DNA of 64,000 nucleotides from Natronorubrum sediminis (GCF_900108095.1 NZ_FNWL01000001.1:744001-808000); one strand, 5' to 3'. Shown: positions 1 to 11,401, counted from the stretch's first letter. Numbers and translations are program-made. The notes: generated from the letters alone by a model not told the origin.

Positions 1-28
1 CGAACGCCGATTGCAGCAGAGTTGGCAG

Positions 29-622
29 TTACTCGGACTCGTACTCCGCCCAGATGTAGCGAGTCGCGACGCTTCGATAGGGGCGCCACGCCTCGGCGAT
101 CTCGCGCATCTCACCTCGAGTCAGTTCCTCATCCCCGTTGGCGTACAACTGCTCGATGCCCCGGCGAACGGCGAGGTCACCCAGCGGAAGCACGTCCGGG
201 CGTTCGAGGACGAACAGGAGGTACATGCGCGCCGTCCACTCGCCGACGCCTTTGATCTCGGTGAGCGCGTCGACGACCTCGTCGTTCGTATGGTCGGCTA
301 ACCCCGATCTCGAGTAATCGCGTTCTCGAAACGCTCGCGCGGCGTTTCGGATGTATTCAACCTTGCTTCGCGAAAGTCCGGCGTCCCGAAGGGCCTCATC
401 GTCGGCCTCGAGCACCGATTCGGGTGTGACATCGTCCGAGAGCACGTCGAAGACGCGCCCCCGGACCGCGGCGGCGCTCGCGGTCGAAAGCTGCTGATTG
501 ATGATCGAGATGCACAGTCGCTCGTACTCAGTCCAGTTCGGCTCGACGTAGGGATCGTGCTTCTCGACGAGCGTTGCCATCACGGGGTCCGCTCGGAGCA
601 CGGGTTCGGCCTCCGCTAACAT
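29..622 (-). CDS. DNA-3-methyladenine glycosylase (AlkA-like, HhH-GPD)
   Basis: Base-excision repair glycosylase predicted to remove alkylated purines such as 3-methyladenine from DNA. The 197-residue product is all-helical in character, with a helix-hairpin-helix near residues 121-135 (EIKGVGEWTA) followed by the catalytic aspartate at about residue 149 in LPLGDLAVRRG, the order expected of the HhH-GPD superfamily. Residues 39-50 (SIINQQLSTASA) match the conserved N-terminal helix of archaeal and bacterial AlkA. It lacks the extra N-terminal beta domain of E. coli AlkA, as is usual for short archaeal forms. The ATG at 622 is the only good start. The gene stands alone, with the divergent membrane hydrolase-like gene about 150 bases away. 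The exact substrate cannot be read from sequence. Confidence 0.9.
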   Translation of the reverse strand: MLAEAEPVLRADPVMATLVEKHDPYVEPNWTEYERLCISIINQQLSTASAAAVRGRVFDVLSDDVTPESVLEADDEALRDAGLSRSKVEYIRNAARAFRERDYSRSGLADHTNDEVVDALTEIKGVGEWTARMYLLFVLERPDVLPLGDLAVRRGIEQLYANGDEELTRGEMREIAEAWRPYRSVATRYIWAEYESE

Positions 623-768
623 TCTCGTGACAGAAACGGTAGTGTCGAAGCCTCATAGGCGTCTCGGTGGGTGAGAACTCGGGACGACACAGAACGGATC
701 AGAAGACAATACGAATCGAGGTCGGGACAACGCTGAATTTACTTCGCACACAACAGAGACCGAGAAGG

Positions 769-1293
769 ATGCAACCGATCGTCCACCTCGTCGTCGGCTA
801 CATCTGCTATCGGGAGTTCGTTCGGTATCGAGACGGGGGGCCTCCGAACGACGTGCCGGTCCTCGTCGCCGTCTTCGCGGCCGGCCTCGCCGATTTCGTA
901 GACAAGCCACTCGCGGCCGCAGACATCGCACCCGTCGGACGGACCGTCGGCCACTCGCTGGTGTTCGTCGTTCCGCTACTCCTCCTCGTCTGGGTGCTCG
1001 CGACTCGACGAGCGCGTCGCGACCTCGGTTTTGCCTTCGCAATCGGCTACCTCTCCCATATCGCGACGGACGTTCCTTGGCACGTGCTGTCGGGTGATTT
1101 CCACGAACTCGGCTTTCTCTTCTGGCCGCTCACGCCGATGCCACCCTACACCGGCGTCAAGCCGTTAGGGACCATCCCCGGACTCGAGGCCGAGGTGACG
1201 ACGCTCTGGCTCGAGGCCGCAATTCTGGTTGCGGGAGTGACTCTTTGGTGGGTCGACGGGCGTCCCGGACTCGGTGCGCTACGCCGCGATTGA
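769..1293 (+). CDS. Membrane-bound metal-dependent hydrolase-like protein (YdjM/DUF457 type)
   Basis: A 174-residue integral membrane protein with about four hydrophobic segments. Conserved histidines and aspartates sit where the YdjM/DUF457 family has its putative metal ligands: His at residue 6 (MQPIVHLVVGY), GRTVGHSLVF, and GYLSHIATDVPWH. These proteins are called metal-dependent hydrolases by fold, but no substrate is established. The frame is open further upstream to 667, but the ATG at 769 begins directly with the conserved motif and the upstream part is Arg/Thr-rich and not membrane-like, so 769 is preferred. Confidence 0.8.
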   Translation: MQPIVHLVVGYICYREFVRYRDGGPPNDVPVLVAVFAAGLADFVDKPLAAADIAPVGRTVGHSLVFVVPLLLLVWVLATRRARRDLGFAFAIGYLSHIATDVPWHVLSGDFHELGFLFWPLTPMPPYTGVKPLGTIPGLEAEVTTLWLEAAILVAGVTLWWVDGRPGLGALRRD

Positions 1294-1389
1294 AAGCCTC
1301 GACGAGCGCGAGAGATGTCAATCATTTGCCCTTCTGGAGCCCTGTTGCAGCGATAGATTGAGGTGACTCATGCGCGAATGTGTTCGCGT

Positions 1390-1548
1390 ATGCAAGAACT
1401 CGTACTTCACGCCGGACACGAACACCCCAATCTCATCTGGGTTCTCGTTCCCAGCCTGCTAACGTTCATCGCAGGACTCGGAATCGGCACGTTTTCCGAA
1501 CGAACGCGAGAGTGGATCCACTCCCAGACCGAACCGAGCAGCGAGTAA
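1390..1548 (+). CDS. Small single-span membrane protein, unknown
   Basis: A 52-residue protein with a His-containing N-terminus (LHAGHEHPNLIW), one transmembrane segment (VLVPSLLTFIAGLGIG) and a charged C-terminal tail. It has no recognisable enzymatic domain. Starts at GTG 1363, ATG 1378 and ATG 1390 are all in frame. A GAGGTGA-like ribosome site at about 1360-1366 fits ATG 1378, but homology-free reasoning cannot decide. It ends 19 bases before the convergent metal ATPase gene. Function unknown. Confidence 0.6.
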   Translation: MQELVLHAGHEHPNLIWVLVPSLLTFIAGLGIGTFSERTREWIHSQTEPSSE

Positions 1549-1567
1549 CCCGAACGAAGCGCACTCG

Positions 1568-4196
<2,629 letters not shown>

Positions 4197-4198
<2 letters not shown>

Positions 4199-4212
4199 TA
4201 CTGAGCAGTAAT
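4197..4212. promoter_or_regulatory. Perfect 7-base inverted repeat at the start of the metal ATPase gene
   Basis: ATTACTG-AG-CAGTAAT overlaps the ATPase start codon and the first bases of its leader. A dimeric repressor bound here would block transcription of a leaderless or near-leaderless mRNA. The bat-type regulator encoded immediately upstream is one candidate ligand. A metal sensor encoded elsewhere is equally possible. Confidence 0.55.
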
Positions 4213-4250
4213 CGGTCACCGCCCATACCACTTATTTGGCGCACGCCAAC

Positions 4251-5000
4251 TTAGGGCCGGCCGAGCAGCGCTTCGTGTGAATCGTCCGTCGCGACGAACT
4301 CCGATGCGAGGCTCGCTTCTGCTCTTCTGAGCCGGTAGGAGAGCGTCGATCGCGGGATCTCGAGTTGTGCCGCGAGGTCGCCGAGTTCGATGCGACGAGG
4401 CGTCTCGTAATAGCCGCGTTCGACGGCCGCCCGAAGCGCCTCGCGTTGTTCTCGCGGCAGGGTGGCTTCGGGGCTCGAATCGCTGCCGTGGTCCGGATCG
4501 AGTTCCGTCAGTCGGAGCATCTCGATCCCGGTACACTCGTCTACCTCTTCGTCCAGCGCGTCGAAGAAGTCGTGAATCTCAGCGTCGCTGCCGAGGACGA
4601 TCCGCCAGCGGTAGCGCCGCCCCTCGCGATAGGTCTCGAAAAGGAGTCCCTCGCCGAGGTGCTCGAGGGCGACGTGAGGAACCGACGTACAGACCTCGGT
4701 GCGGTCCCAGTAGGTGTAGACCACGAGCGTGTCGCTCGAGCGATCGAGCACCTGAACTTCACACTCCGCACCGCAGTCGTCCTTGACGAGGCAATCCGCG
4801 AAGAAGTCACTCGTCGTGTAGGCGTCCTCGAGTGCCGCGAGCGCCTCGGCTGAACCTTCGGCGTGATCGACGCGCCAGAGGCTGTCCGCGGTGACGTGAC
4901 ACGACAGCGAGCGAATCGACGCCTCCGGGTAGTCGGCGAGCACGTCGGCGACGGGGTTCGTCCCCGATTCGTACTCGAGGGCGAAGACGAATTCTCTCAT
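4251..5000 (-). CDS. Bat-type HTH transcriptional regulator, Cys-rich sensor part
   Basis: A 249-residue regulator with a bat-like N-terminal sensor domain and a C-terminal HTH_10 (bacterio-opsin activator type) domain at about residues 178-236. The HTH_10 signature is LPREQREALRAAVERGYYET followed by the LGDLAAQLEIPRSTLSYRLR recognition helices. The sensor part has a cysteine cluster (FADCLVKDDCGAEC, about residues 68-82) plus further Cys and His, which would suit thiol or metal sensing. It lies 52 bases upstream of the Zn/Cd-type ATPase on the same strand, so metal-responsive control of the pump is a reasonable inference. It is not demonstrated. Confidence 0.85.
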   Translation of the reverse strand: MREFVFALEYESGTNPVADVLADYPEASIRSLSCHVTADSLWRVDHAEGSAEALAALEDAYTTSDFFADCLVKDDCGAECEVQVLDRSSDTLVVYTYWDRTEVCTSVPHVALEHLGEGLLFETYREGRRYRWRIVLGSDAEIHDFFDALDEEVDECTGIEMLRLTELDPDHGSDSSPEATLPREQREALRAAVERGYYETPRRIELGDLAAQLEIPRSTLSYRLRRAEASLASEFVATDDSHEALLGRP

Positions 5001-5060
5001 TGCGTCTCAGTAGGGGCTCACGCGACAAATGGTTTCTCGATAGACCACGTAGTACTCACG

Positions 5061-5903
5061 ATGGTTTCGCCGTCGCTCGTCACGATCCCGGCAGTCCAGA
5101 ACCGAATCCGTGACTTCTGGCTGTTCTACCGTCGCTATACGGACACGACCATCCACACAGCCGCAACCGCTGCGCTGGCGATGTTCGGCTTGCTCATCTT
5201 TCTCGACCCGTGGTTTGCCGCAGTCGCCATCGCCTGTTACGTTCTGCCCCCCATCGTCCTGTACGTGTTCGAACCCAACTCACCCATCGTCGCCGACGTC
5301 GAACGTGAGTTCGAACACGAATCCAGACCCGAACGCGACGGTGTCTCTGAACCGAAACCGCCAGTCGAACGCAGCCGAGATTCCCTCTCGGCGGACGAAC
5401 CCTCAGCAAACCACCGTGACCTCGAGTCGCCGTCGAAGCCCGCTCAATCCGACGACACAGGTTCCTCGAGACGCGTGCCGAACGTCTCAGTCACGGATCA
5501 CGAGACAGACACCGAGTTCGATGGTCGGGGAACGGACGCGGATAGCGATGGAGAGCATTCCGGTAGTGATACCGGTCGCGACCTAGATCACGCGGGAACT
5601 GACACTGACCCGCCTGGCACGGACACTGACCCACCTGGCACCGATACAGACACTGGTAGCGATCAGGACGACGGCGACACGGACACCGATTTCGATCGGG
5701 ACGACGGTGATACCGACACGGACACCGACAGACCAGGCACCGATACGGATACCGACCTGCCGGGTACAGATACGGATACTGACCCCCCAGGTACCGACAC
5801 GGACACCGACCGAGATGGCACTGACACGGACACTGACCCGCCGGGCACTGACACCGATTCAGATCGAGATGGCACTGACACCGACTCGGATTCCGATAGC
5901 TAA
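5061..5903 (+). CDS. Membrane-anchored protein with Asp-Thr-Pro-Gly tandem-repeat tail
   Basis: A 280-residue protein. The first 75 residues hold a basic/aromatic stretch (RDFWLFYRRYTDTT) and two hydrophobic segments (LAMFGLLIFLDPWFAAV and ACYVLPPIVLYVF). An acidic, disordered middle follows. From about residue 175 the tail is almost entirely DTDTD blocks separated by PPG, RDG or LPG. No enzymatic domain is visible. The first part resembles small haloarchaeal membrane proteins of unknown role. The tail may be a polyanionic, cation-binding or spacer segment. The ATG at 5061 starts just before the membrane part; the frame is open upstream to 4863 but runs antisense to the regulator gene. Confidence 0.7.
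   Translation: MVSPSLVTIPAVQNRIRDFWLFYRRYTDTTIHTAATAALAMFGLLIFLDPWFAAVAIACYVLPPIVLYVFEPNSPIVADVEREFEHESRPERDGVSEPKPPVERSRDSLSADEPSANHRDLESPSKPAQSDDTGSSRRVPNVSVTDHETDTEFDGRGTDADSDGEHSGSDTGRDLDHAGTDTDPPGTDTDPPGTDTDTGSDQDDGDTDTDFDRDDGDTDTDTDRPGTDTDTDLPGTDTDTDPPGTDTDTDRDGTDTDTDPPGTDTDSDRDGTDTDSDSDS
5596..5898 (+). repeat. Coding tandem repeats, Asp/Thr-rich
   Basis: About 300 bases of irregular tandem repeats of roughly 18-36 bases built on GACAC/GATAC triplets. They encode DTDTDPPGT-like and DTDTDRDGT-like units at the C-terminus of the gene starting at 5061. Synonymous variation between units shows that the array is not brand new. Confidence 0.85.
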
Positions 5904-5976
5904 CGGGTCGATCGTCCTCGAGTCACTCAAAAATAATCGACTGGTTCCGGGAACTCACCCGATTACGAGGCAGTGA

Positions 5977-7683
5977 TTACGCTTCCTCTTCCTCGTCGGG
6001 TTCCATTTCGCGACGGCGGAGCCACTCGAGTGAGAGGGCACCGCCGAGGAGGCCTGCACCGGTGGTGAAGCCGGGAACGCTATCGTCGCCGTCCGCGTCT
6101 GCTGCGTCGTCTGCGTCATCGTCTGCAGCGTCTTCCGTGTCATCGTCCGCAGCGTCGTCCGCATCATCTGCGTCATCGTCATCTTCGTCTTCGTCCGCAC
6201 CATCGTCGTCCGCATCATCTGCGTCATCGTCATCTGCGTCATCGTCCGCATCGTCCGACCCGTCGTCTGCGTCATCGTCGCTATCCGTGTCGGAATCGCC
6301 ATCCGCGTCAGCGTCGTCGCCATCGTCGTCGGAGCCGCCATCCGCGTCAGCGTCCCCGTCTGGCGCTTCGTCGTCGTCATCGTCGGACTCGTCGGTGTCC
6401 TCGGAATCGCCCTCGACTTCCTCTTCCGGGGAGTCACCGTCGTCTTCCGGTTCCTCGTCGATATCGTCCTCGTCGGCGTCGGTTTCCGAATTGCTCCGCA
6501 GGGCGAAGATCATACCGTCGTTCGAGAGCGTTCCGACGTAGAGCGTTTCGCCGACGACGGCGAGAGGCCACAGGCTGGCACCCGTGTCGATCTGCCACGC
6601 AGTTGAGCCATCCTCGATGTCGAACGCGTAGAAGCGATCTCCCGTTTCGCCGTCGCTGAATTCGTCCTCGCTCGTGAGTCCGGAGTAGACGAGGTCGCCG
6701 TCGGTGATCGGTGGTGTCGCACCGAGACCAGACTCTTCTGCCTCCCACTCCGACTCGCCCGTTTCCAGATCGTGTGCGGCGGCGTAGTAGCTGTCCATTC
6801 CGGTGGTGTTGAGAATTCGGTCGTCCGTGATCGCCCCCTCCGGATTACTGAAATTACTAACGCGGCCCTCTTCCTCGCCGTCCTCGAGGTCGTGAATCGA
6901 CAGTTCGTCGTTCGCTCGCATTGCGACGACGTACTCTTTGGTCGCCATCGGATACGCTGCGAGTCGGCTGGCGAACTGCCCGTCGAGGGAATCGTCGTCC
7001 GACTCGTACGTCCAGAGCTCCGAGCCGTTGTGCACGTCGAGTGCGTACAGTTGCGTTTCGCTCGCGGTGATACAGATGTCCTCGACGATCGCGACCGCCT
7101 GCTCGTGGAGTTGTTCGTCCGCCGGTTCGTACTCCCAGCCAACCTCGCCTTCCAGTGCGTCGACGGCGTACACGACACCGTCGGCGACGACCAATACGAG
7201 TTCGGCTTCGACGTTCGGCGACGCGATAACCTCGTCCGGCTCGAGGTCGAGTTCCCAGCGAACGTCACCGTCTGCAGCGTCGAGCGCCGTCAACTGCTCC
7301 CCGCCGAGATAGACGGTATCGTAGGCGACAGCCGGTGCCCCCTCGACACCCTCGACGTCAACTTCCCACTCTCGAGAGCCGGTTTCGGCGTCGAGAGCGT
7401 GGACCTCGTCGTCGCCGGCGAGGTACACGACGTCGTCGACGACGGCGAGCATGCCGCTGTGGTTGTACTGCCAGGCCGGGGCAACGGGATCCTCGGGACC
7501 GGTTTCGTCCTCGAGAAAGCCCGTGTTTCCTTGCCCGCCACCGAGTGACGACCAGCCATCGGGGCTGTCCATCGGTGACTCGTCGTCATCGTTTATTGCC
7601 GCCCCCGTGGTTGTGAATAATCCAATTGCCGCAGCCGTTGCGCCTGTAGACGCCAAAATTTCGCGCCTGCTATGGTCTGCCAT
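5977..7683 (-). CDS. Tat-exported PQQ-like beta-propeller protein with PGF-CTERM-type anchor
   Basis: A 568-residue secreted protein. Its N-terminus has a Tat motif (SRREIL) and a hydrophobic Ala/Gly-rich segment (ASTGATAAAIGLFTTTGAA). Residues about 45-400 contain repeated PQQ/BamB-type blades (VYLAGDDEVHALDAETG, LYALDVHNGSELW and similar). A roughly 130-residue Asp-rich, low-complexity stalk follows. The end has a PGF motif (VPGFTTGAG), a short hydrophobic stretch and RRRE, the layout of archaeosortase-processed PGF-CTERM proteins. It is predicted to sit at the cell surface, lipid-anchored after processing. The ligand is unknown; PQQ binding should not be assumed. It converges on the Asp-Thr repeat gene 73 bases away. 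Confidence 0.85.
   Translation of the reverse strand: MADHSRREILASTGATAAAIGLFTTTGAAINDDDESPMDSPDGWSSLGGGQGNTGFLEDETGPEDPVAPAWQYNHSGMLAVVDDVVYLAGDDEVHALDAETGSREWEVDVEGVEGAPAVAYDTVYLGGEQLTALDAADGDVRWELDLEPDEVIASPNVEAELVLVVADGVVYAVDALEGEVGWEYEPADEQLHEQAVAIVEDICITASETQLYALDVHNGSELWTYESDDDSLDGQFASRLAAYPMATKEYVVAMRANDELSIHDLEDGEEEGRVSNFSNPEGAITDDRILNTTGMDSYYAAAHDLETGESEWEAEESGLGATPPITDGDLVYSGLTSEDEFSDGETGDRFYAFDIEDGSTAWQIDTGASLWPLAVVGETLYVGTLSNDGMIFALRSNSETDADEDDIDEEPEDDGDSPEEEVEGDSEDTDESDDDDDEAPDGDADADGGSDDDGDDADADGDSDTDSDDDADDGSDDADDDADDDDADDADDDGADEDEDDDDADDADDAADDDTEDAADDDADDAADADGDDSVPGFTTGAGLLGGALSLEWLRRREMEPDEEEEA
6078..6480 (-). repeat. Asp-rich low-complexity coding region
   Basis: Irregular repeats of GAC/GAT-rich triplets encode the Asp/Ala/Glu stalk of the PQQ-propeller protein. 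Such stalks are known in haloarchaeal surface proteins as spacers between the globular part and the membrane anchor. Confidence 0.8.
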
Positions 7684-8053
7684 GAATACGAACAGGTTAC
7701 AACGGACCGTGTGTACCTATTTCCGGACTAACGCCGTTTCACGTACGAAACTGGTCATCGAACATGGGACTCGCGTGAATCGAGCCCGATTACTGCATCG
7801 GGCGCGCACACGCGGTATCGGACGATACTGGCCGTGTCGAGGCCCCACATGGATTGACAACTGTTTCGCTTATCCAAACAGTTAGCAATTACGACGGGAG
7901 TTCGCTTCGAGAGCGGTGCTCGGATGCCTACTCGACACGAACCGAATTCGTCTGCAGGAGTATCGAGAAAACGAATGCGGAAGCCGAACGAACGAGCGTG
8001 TGAAACGAAGTGGTTTGGGGAACGAAGTAGTGATCGAGTGGGTGGGAGGGTGC
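7684..8053. other. Intergenic region, no gene seen
   Basis: This 370-base stretch separates the PQQ-propeller gene start from the end of the acyl-CoA dehydrogenase gene. It should hold the propeller promoter and the dehydrogenase terminator. I see no convincing coding frame, RNA gene or strong palindrome in it. Confidence 0.5.
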
Positions 8054-9205
8054 TTAGAAGCCTTTCCCGAGTAGTTCGCGGGCGATAACGTTCTTCTGAA
8101 TCTCGGACGTTCCCTCGTAGATCTGGGTAATCTTCGAGTCGCGGTAGAAGCGCTCGACGGGGAAGTCGTTGACGTAGCCCGAGCCGCCGTGGATCTGGAC
8201 GGCTTCGTTAGCAGCGTCGACGGCAACGCGAGAGGAGTACTCCTTGGCCATCGAGGCGAGTTTGGTGATGTCCTCGCCCTGGTCGACGTGCCAGGCGGCC
8301 TTGTAGGTCAGGTTACGCGCGGCCTCGGTTTCGGTCGCCATATTGGCGAGTTTGTGCTGAATCGCCTGGAACTCGCTGATCGGCTGACCGAACTGCTCGC
8401 GATCCTGTGCGTACTCGAGTGCCTCTCGAGTCGCACCCTTCGCGATGCCGACGCCCTGTGCGGCGACGCCGACACGAGTGGCGTCGAAGAACTGCATCTG
8501 CTGCATGAACGCGGCGTCTTTGGTTCCGATGAGGTTCTCTTCGGGGACGCGCACGTCGTCGAAGATGAGTTCGGCGGTGTCGGAGGCGCGGATGCCCATC
8601 TTTCCGGTGATCTTGTCGGCGCTGAAGCCGTCGCGGTCGGATTCGACCACGATCTGGCTGAAGCCGTTGTAGCGGCCCTCGGCGTCGGGGTTGGTCTTAC
8701 AGAGGACGACGAAGAAGTCGCCGACGCTTCCGTTCGTGATCCACATCTTGTTGCCGTTGACGACCCACTCGTCGCCGTCCTTCTCGGCCTGCGTCGAAAC
8801 CGAGGAGACGTCGGAGCCGGTGTCGGGTTCGGAAATTGCGGCGCCGGAAATCTTCTCGCCCAGCGCGACGGGCTCTAAGAAGCGTTCTTTCTGGTCTTCC
8901 GTACCGAACTCGCGGATCGCTTCGGTCCCGAACGAGCAGGCGAGAATCGAGAGCGCGATACCGGGATCGTAGGAGAACAGTTCCTCGGCGATGATCACTG
9001 TCTCGAGCGTCGAGTAGCCCGCGCCGCCGTACTCGACTGGGATCGAGGAGCCGACGAGGCCCATCTCCGCGGCCTGATCGACGATCTCGTGGGGGAATTT
9101 CTCCTCCTCGTCGAACGTCTCCGCTTCGGGGACGATTTCGTTTTCGGCAAACCGAGCGACTTCCTCGCGAATCTGTTCCTGTTCTTCGGTGAGACCGAAT
9201 TCCAT
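8054..9205 (-). CDS. Acyl-CoA dehydrogenase
   Basis: A flavoprotein that introduces the alpha-beta double bond into acyl-CoA, the first step of beta-oxidation, passing electrons to ETF. The 383-residue length is typical. The family layout is complete: an N-terminal helical domain, a beta domain ([13 protein letters not shown] and [13 protein letters not shown] for FAD and substrate contacts) and a C-terminal helical domain. The catalytic base glutamate lies in the YEGTSEIQ motif near the C-terminus. A TATA-like TTTATC sits about 30 bases upstream of the ATG at 9205. The gene is divergent to the HADH/enoyl-CoA hydratase fusion, so the two likely serve one pathway. Chain-length preference cannot be read. 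Confidence 0.95.
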   Translation of the reverse strand: MEFGLTEEQEQIREEVARFAENEIVPEAETFDEEEKFPHEIVDQAAEMGLVGSSIPVEYGGAGYSTLETVIIAEELFSYDPGIALSILACSFGTEAIREFGTEDQKERFLEPVALGEKISGAAISEPDTGSDVSSVSTQAEKDGDEWVVNGNKMWITNGSVGDFFVVLCKTNPDAEGRYNGFSQIVVESDRDGFSADKITGKMGIRASDTAELIFDDVRVPEENLIGTKDAAFMQQMQFFDATRVGVAAQGVGIAKGATREALEYAQDREQFGQPISEFQAIQHKLANMATETEAARNLTYKAAWHVDQGEDITKLASMAKEYSSRVAVDAANEAVQIHGGSGYVNDFPVERFYRDSKITQIYEGTSEIQKNVIARELLGKGF

Positions 9206-9259
9206 GTCATCGGCTTTCTACCCCAGCGATAAAGAGCTTTGTAACCCGTAATAAACGGA

Positions 9260-9288
9260 ACTATAGTTTCCTCCAGAGAGAGGGAAAC
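9260..9288. promoter_or_regulatory. Divergent promoter with palindromic sequences
   Basis: Between the two beta-oxidation genes lies a 10-base palindrome AACTATAGTT (9260-9269), overlapped by an inverted repeat GTTTCC (9266-9271) / GGAAAC (9283-9288). It is a candidate operator for a regulator of acyl-CoA catabolism. The evidence is symmetry and position only. Confidence 0.35.
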
Positions 9289-9319
9289 GTTCAAACACGT
9301 GCCGATTCCATGTATGGCC

Positions 9320-11293
9320 ATGGAGCTCGAAGATATCAACACCGTCGCAGTTCTCGGTGCAGGCAACATGGGCCACGGCATCGCGGAGGTCGTCGCGATG
9401 GCTGGCTACGACGTGAACATGCGCGACATCAACGAGGAGTTCGTCCAGAACGGCTACGACCAGATCGAGTGGTCGCTCGACAAACTCGCCGAAAACGACC
9501 AACTCTCCGACGACGAGGCCGAGGCCGCCCTCGAGCGCGTGACGCCTTTCGTCGACATGGCGGACGCCTGTGGCGACGCGGACGTCGTCATCGAGGCCGT
9601 CCCCGAGCAGATGGAGATCAAAGAGGACGTCTACACCGAACTCGAGTCCGTCGCCCCCGACCGAGCCATCTTCGCGACGAACACCTCGAGTCTCTCGATT
9701 ACGGACCTCTCGGAGTTCACCGAGCGTCCCGAGCAATTCTGTGGAATGCACTTTTTCAACCCGCCGGTGCGGATGCAACTCGTCGAAGTGATTTCGGGTG
9801 CACAGACGAACGACGAGACGCTCGACGTCATCGAGGAACTGGCCGACGACATCGGCAAGTCGCCCGTCCGCGTCCACAAGGACTCGCCCGGCTTCATCGT
9901 CAACCGCGTGCTCGTCCCACTGATGAACGAAGCCTGCTGGCTCGTCGAGAGCGACGAGGCCACCATCGCCGAAGTCGACTCCACGACGAAGTACGACATG
10001 GGCCTGCCGATGGGCAGTTTCGAACTCGGCGATCAGGTCGGCAACGACATCAGCTACCACGTCCTCGAGTACATGCACGACGTGCTCGGCGAGCCCTACG
10101 AGCCGTGTCCGCTCCTCGAGCGCAAGGTCGAAAACGAGGAACTGGGCAAGAAAACCGGAAAAGGCTTCTACGACTACGAGGACGGCGACGGCGCCGACAT
10201 TCCAACCGACGAGCAGTCGGATCTCGTCGAGTCCCGGCTGATCGCGTCGATGGCCAACGAAGTCGCGAAGTTGATCGGCAACGACGTCGCGCCGCCTGAA
10301 TCGATCGACGAGGCGACGAAACTCGGCGCTGGCTTCCCCGACGGACCCGTCAAGATTGTCGACGAGTTCGGCATCGAGAACGCCCTCGAGACGCTCGAGG
10401 AGGCCTACGAGGAGACGGGCCACGAACGCTACGAACCAGCCGACTACCTCGAGGAGCGAGCGTCCGAAGGCGGCTTCTATGACGCCGCGGAAGACGACGA
10501 CGGCGTCGAGTTCGACGCCATCCGCGTCGAGTATCCCGGCGACATGGTCGGTCACATCGTCCTCGACCGGCCACACCGGATGAACACCATCAGCGACGAA
10601 CTGCTCGAGGAACTCGCCACAGCCGTCGACTTGCTCGAGGACGACGAAGAGATTCGCTCGATTCTGATCACGGGCGAGGGCGAGAAGGCCTTCTCCGCCG
10701 GAGCAGACGTCCAGAGCATGGCCGCGGGCGGTGCGGATCCACTCGAGGGTCAGGAACTGTCCCGGCTGGGACAGCAGACGTTCGGTAAACTCGAGGCCTG
10801 TGACCTGCCCATCGTCGCCGGCATCGACGGCTTCTGTCTCGGCGGCGGGATGGAGCTCTCGATGTGTGCCGACCTCCGCGTGGCGAGCGAGCGCTCGGCG
10901 TTCGGCCAACCCGAACTCGACCTTGGCTTGCTGCCCGGCTGGGGTGGCACGCAGCGACTCAAACACATCGTCGGCGAGGGTCGAGCGAAGGAGATCATCC
11001 TCACCGCGGAGCGCTTCGACGCCGAGACGATGGCCGACTACGGCTTCGTCAACGACGTCGTCGACAACGCGGACCTCGAGGACGAAGCCCTCGCCCTCGC
11101 GACTGACCTCGCCGGCGGCCCGCCAGTCGCCCAGAAGTTCACCAAGCGCGCGATGCTCACCGGCCGCCACGACACCGAAGCCGGCCTCGAGTACGAGGCC
11201 TCCGCGTTCGGTCACCTGATGGCGACCGACGACCTCATGGAGGGCATCACGGCCTTCATGGGAGACGGTGAGCCGGAGTTCGAAGGGAAGTAA
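9320..11293 (+). CDS. 3-hydroxyacyl-CoA dehydrogenase / enoyl-CoA hydratase fusion
   Basis: A bifunctional beta-oxidation enzyme of about 657 residues. The N-terminal NAD-binding domain has GAGNMG at residues 13-18, followed by the 3HCDH motif HFFNPPVRMQ with the catalytic His, then the C-terminal dehydrogenase domain. From about residue 395 comes a crotonase-type domain with an oxyanion-hole segment (KAFSAGADVQSM) and GGGMELSMCADLRVA...GQPELDLGLLPG carrying the catalytic glutamates. The order (dehydrogenase first) is the reverse of the bacterial FadB fusion. ATG 9320 is preferred because it begins the conserved MELEDIN segment; ATG 9314 and GTG 9299 are in frame. The divergent acyl-CoA dehydrogenase supplies its substrate. 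Confidence 0.95.
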   Translation: MELEDINTVAVLGAGNMGHGIAEVVAMAGYDVNMRDINEEFVQNGYDQIEWSLDKLAENDQLSDDEAEAALERVTPFVDMADACGDADVVIEAVPEQMEIKEDVYTELESVAPDRAIFATNTSSLSITDLSEFTERPEQFCGMHFFNPPVRMQLVEVISGAQTNDETLDVIEELADDIGKSPVRVHKDSPGFIVNRVLVPLMNEACWLVESDEATIAEVDSTTKYDMGLPMGSFELGDQVGNDISYHVLEYMHDVLGEPYEPCPLLERKVENEELGKKTGKGFYDYEDGDGADIPTDEQSDLVESRLIASMANEVAKLIGNDVAPPESIDEATKLGAGFPDGPVKIVDEFGIENALETLEEAYEETGHERYEPADYLEERASEGGFYDAAEDDDGVEFDAIRVEYPGDMVGHIVLDRPHRMNTISDELLEELATAVDLLEDDEEIRSILITGEGEKAFSAGADVQSMAAGGADPLEGQELSRLGQQTFGKLEACDLPIVAGIDGFCLGGGMELSMCADLRVASERSAFGQPELDLGLLPGWGGTQRLKHIVGEGRAKEIILTAERFDAETMADYGFVNDVVDNADLEDEALALATDLAGGPPVAQKFTKRAMLTGRHDTEAGLEYEASAFGHLMATDDLMEGITAFMGDGEPEFEGK

Positions 11294-11401
11294 GGCTGGC
11301 CTCGAGACCGAGAGCGTTTCCGTCACCCGTGGGGTTTCGCGGTAGAGAACCCGCGGAACCCCAGAGGAACACTTTTGTGACAGCATTCGTATTTTTCAGC
11401 A

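Noticed and set aside
9218-11386. Long minus-strand open frame of 722 codons
   Set aside because: It is antisense to the HADH/ECH gene, whose motifs are complete; high-GC codon bias leaves the opposite strand open. The product has no recognisable domain.
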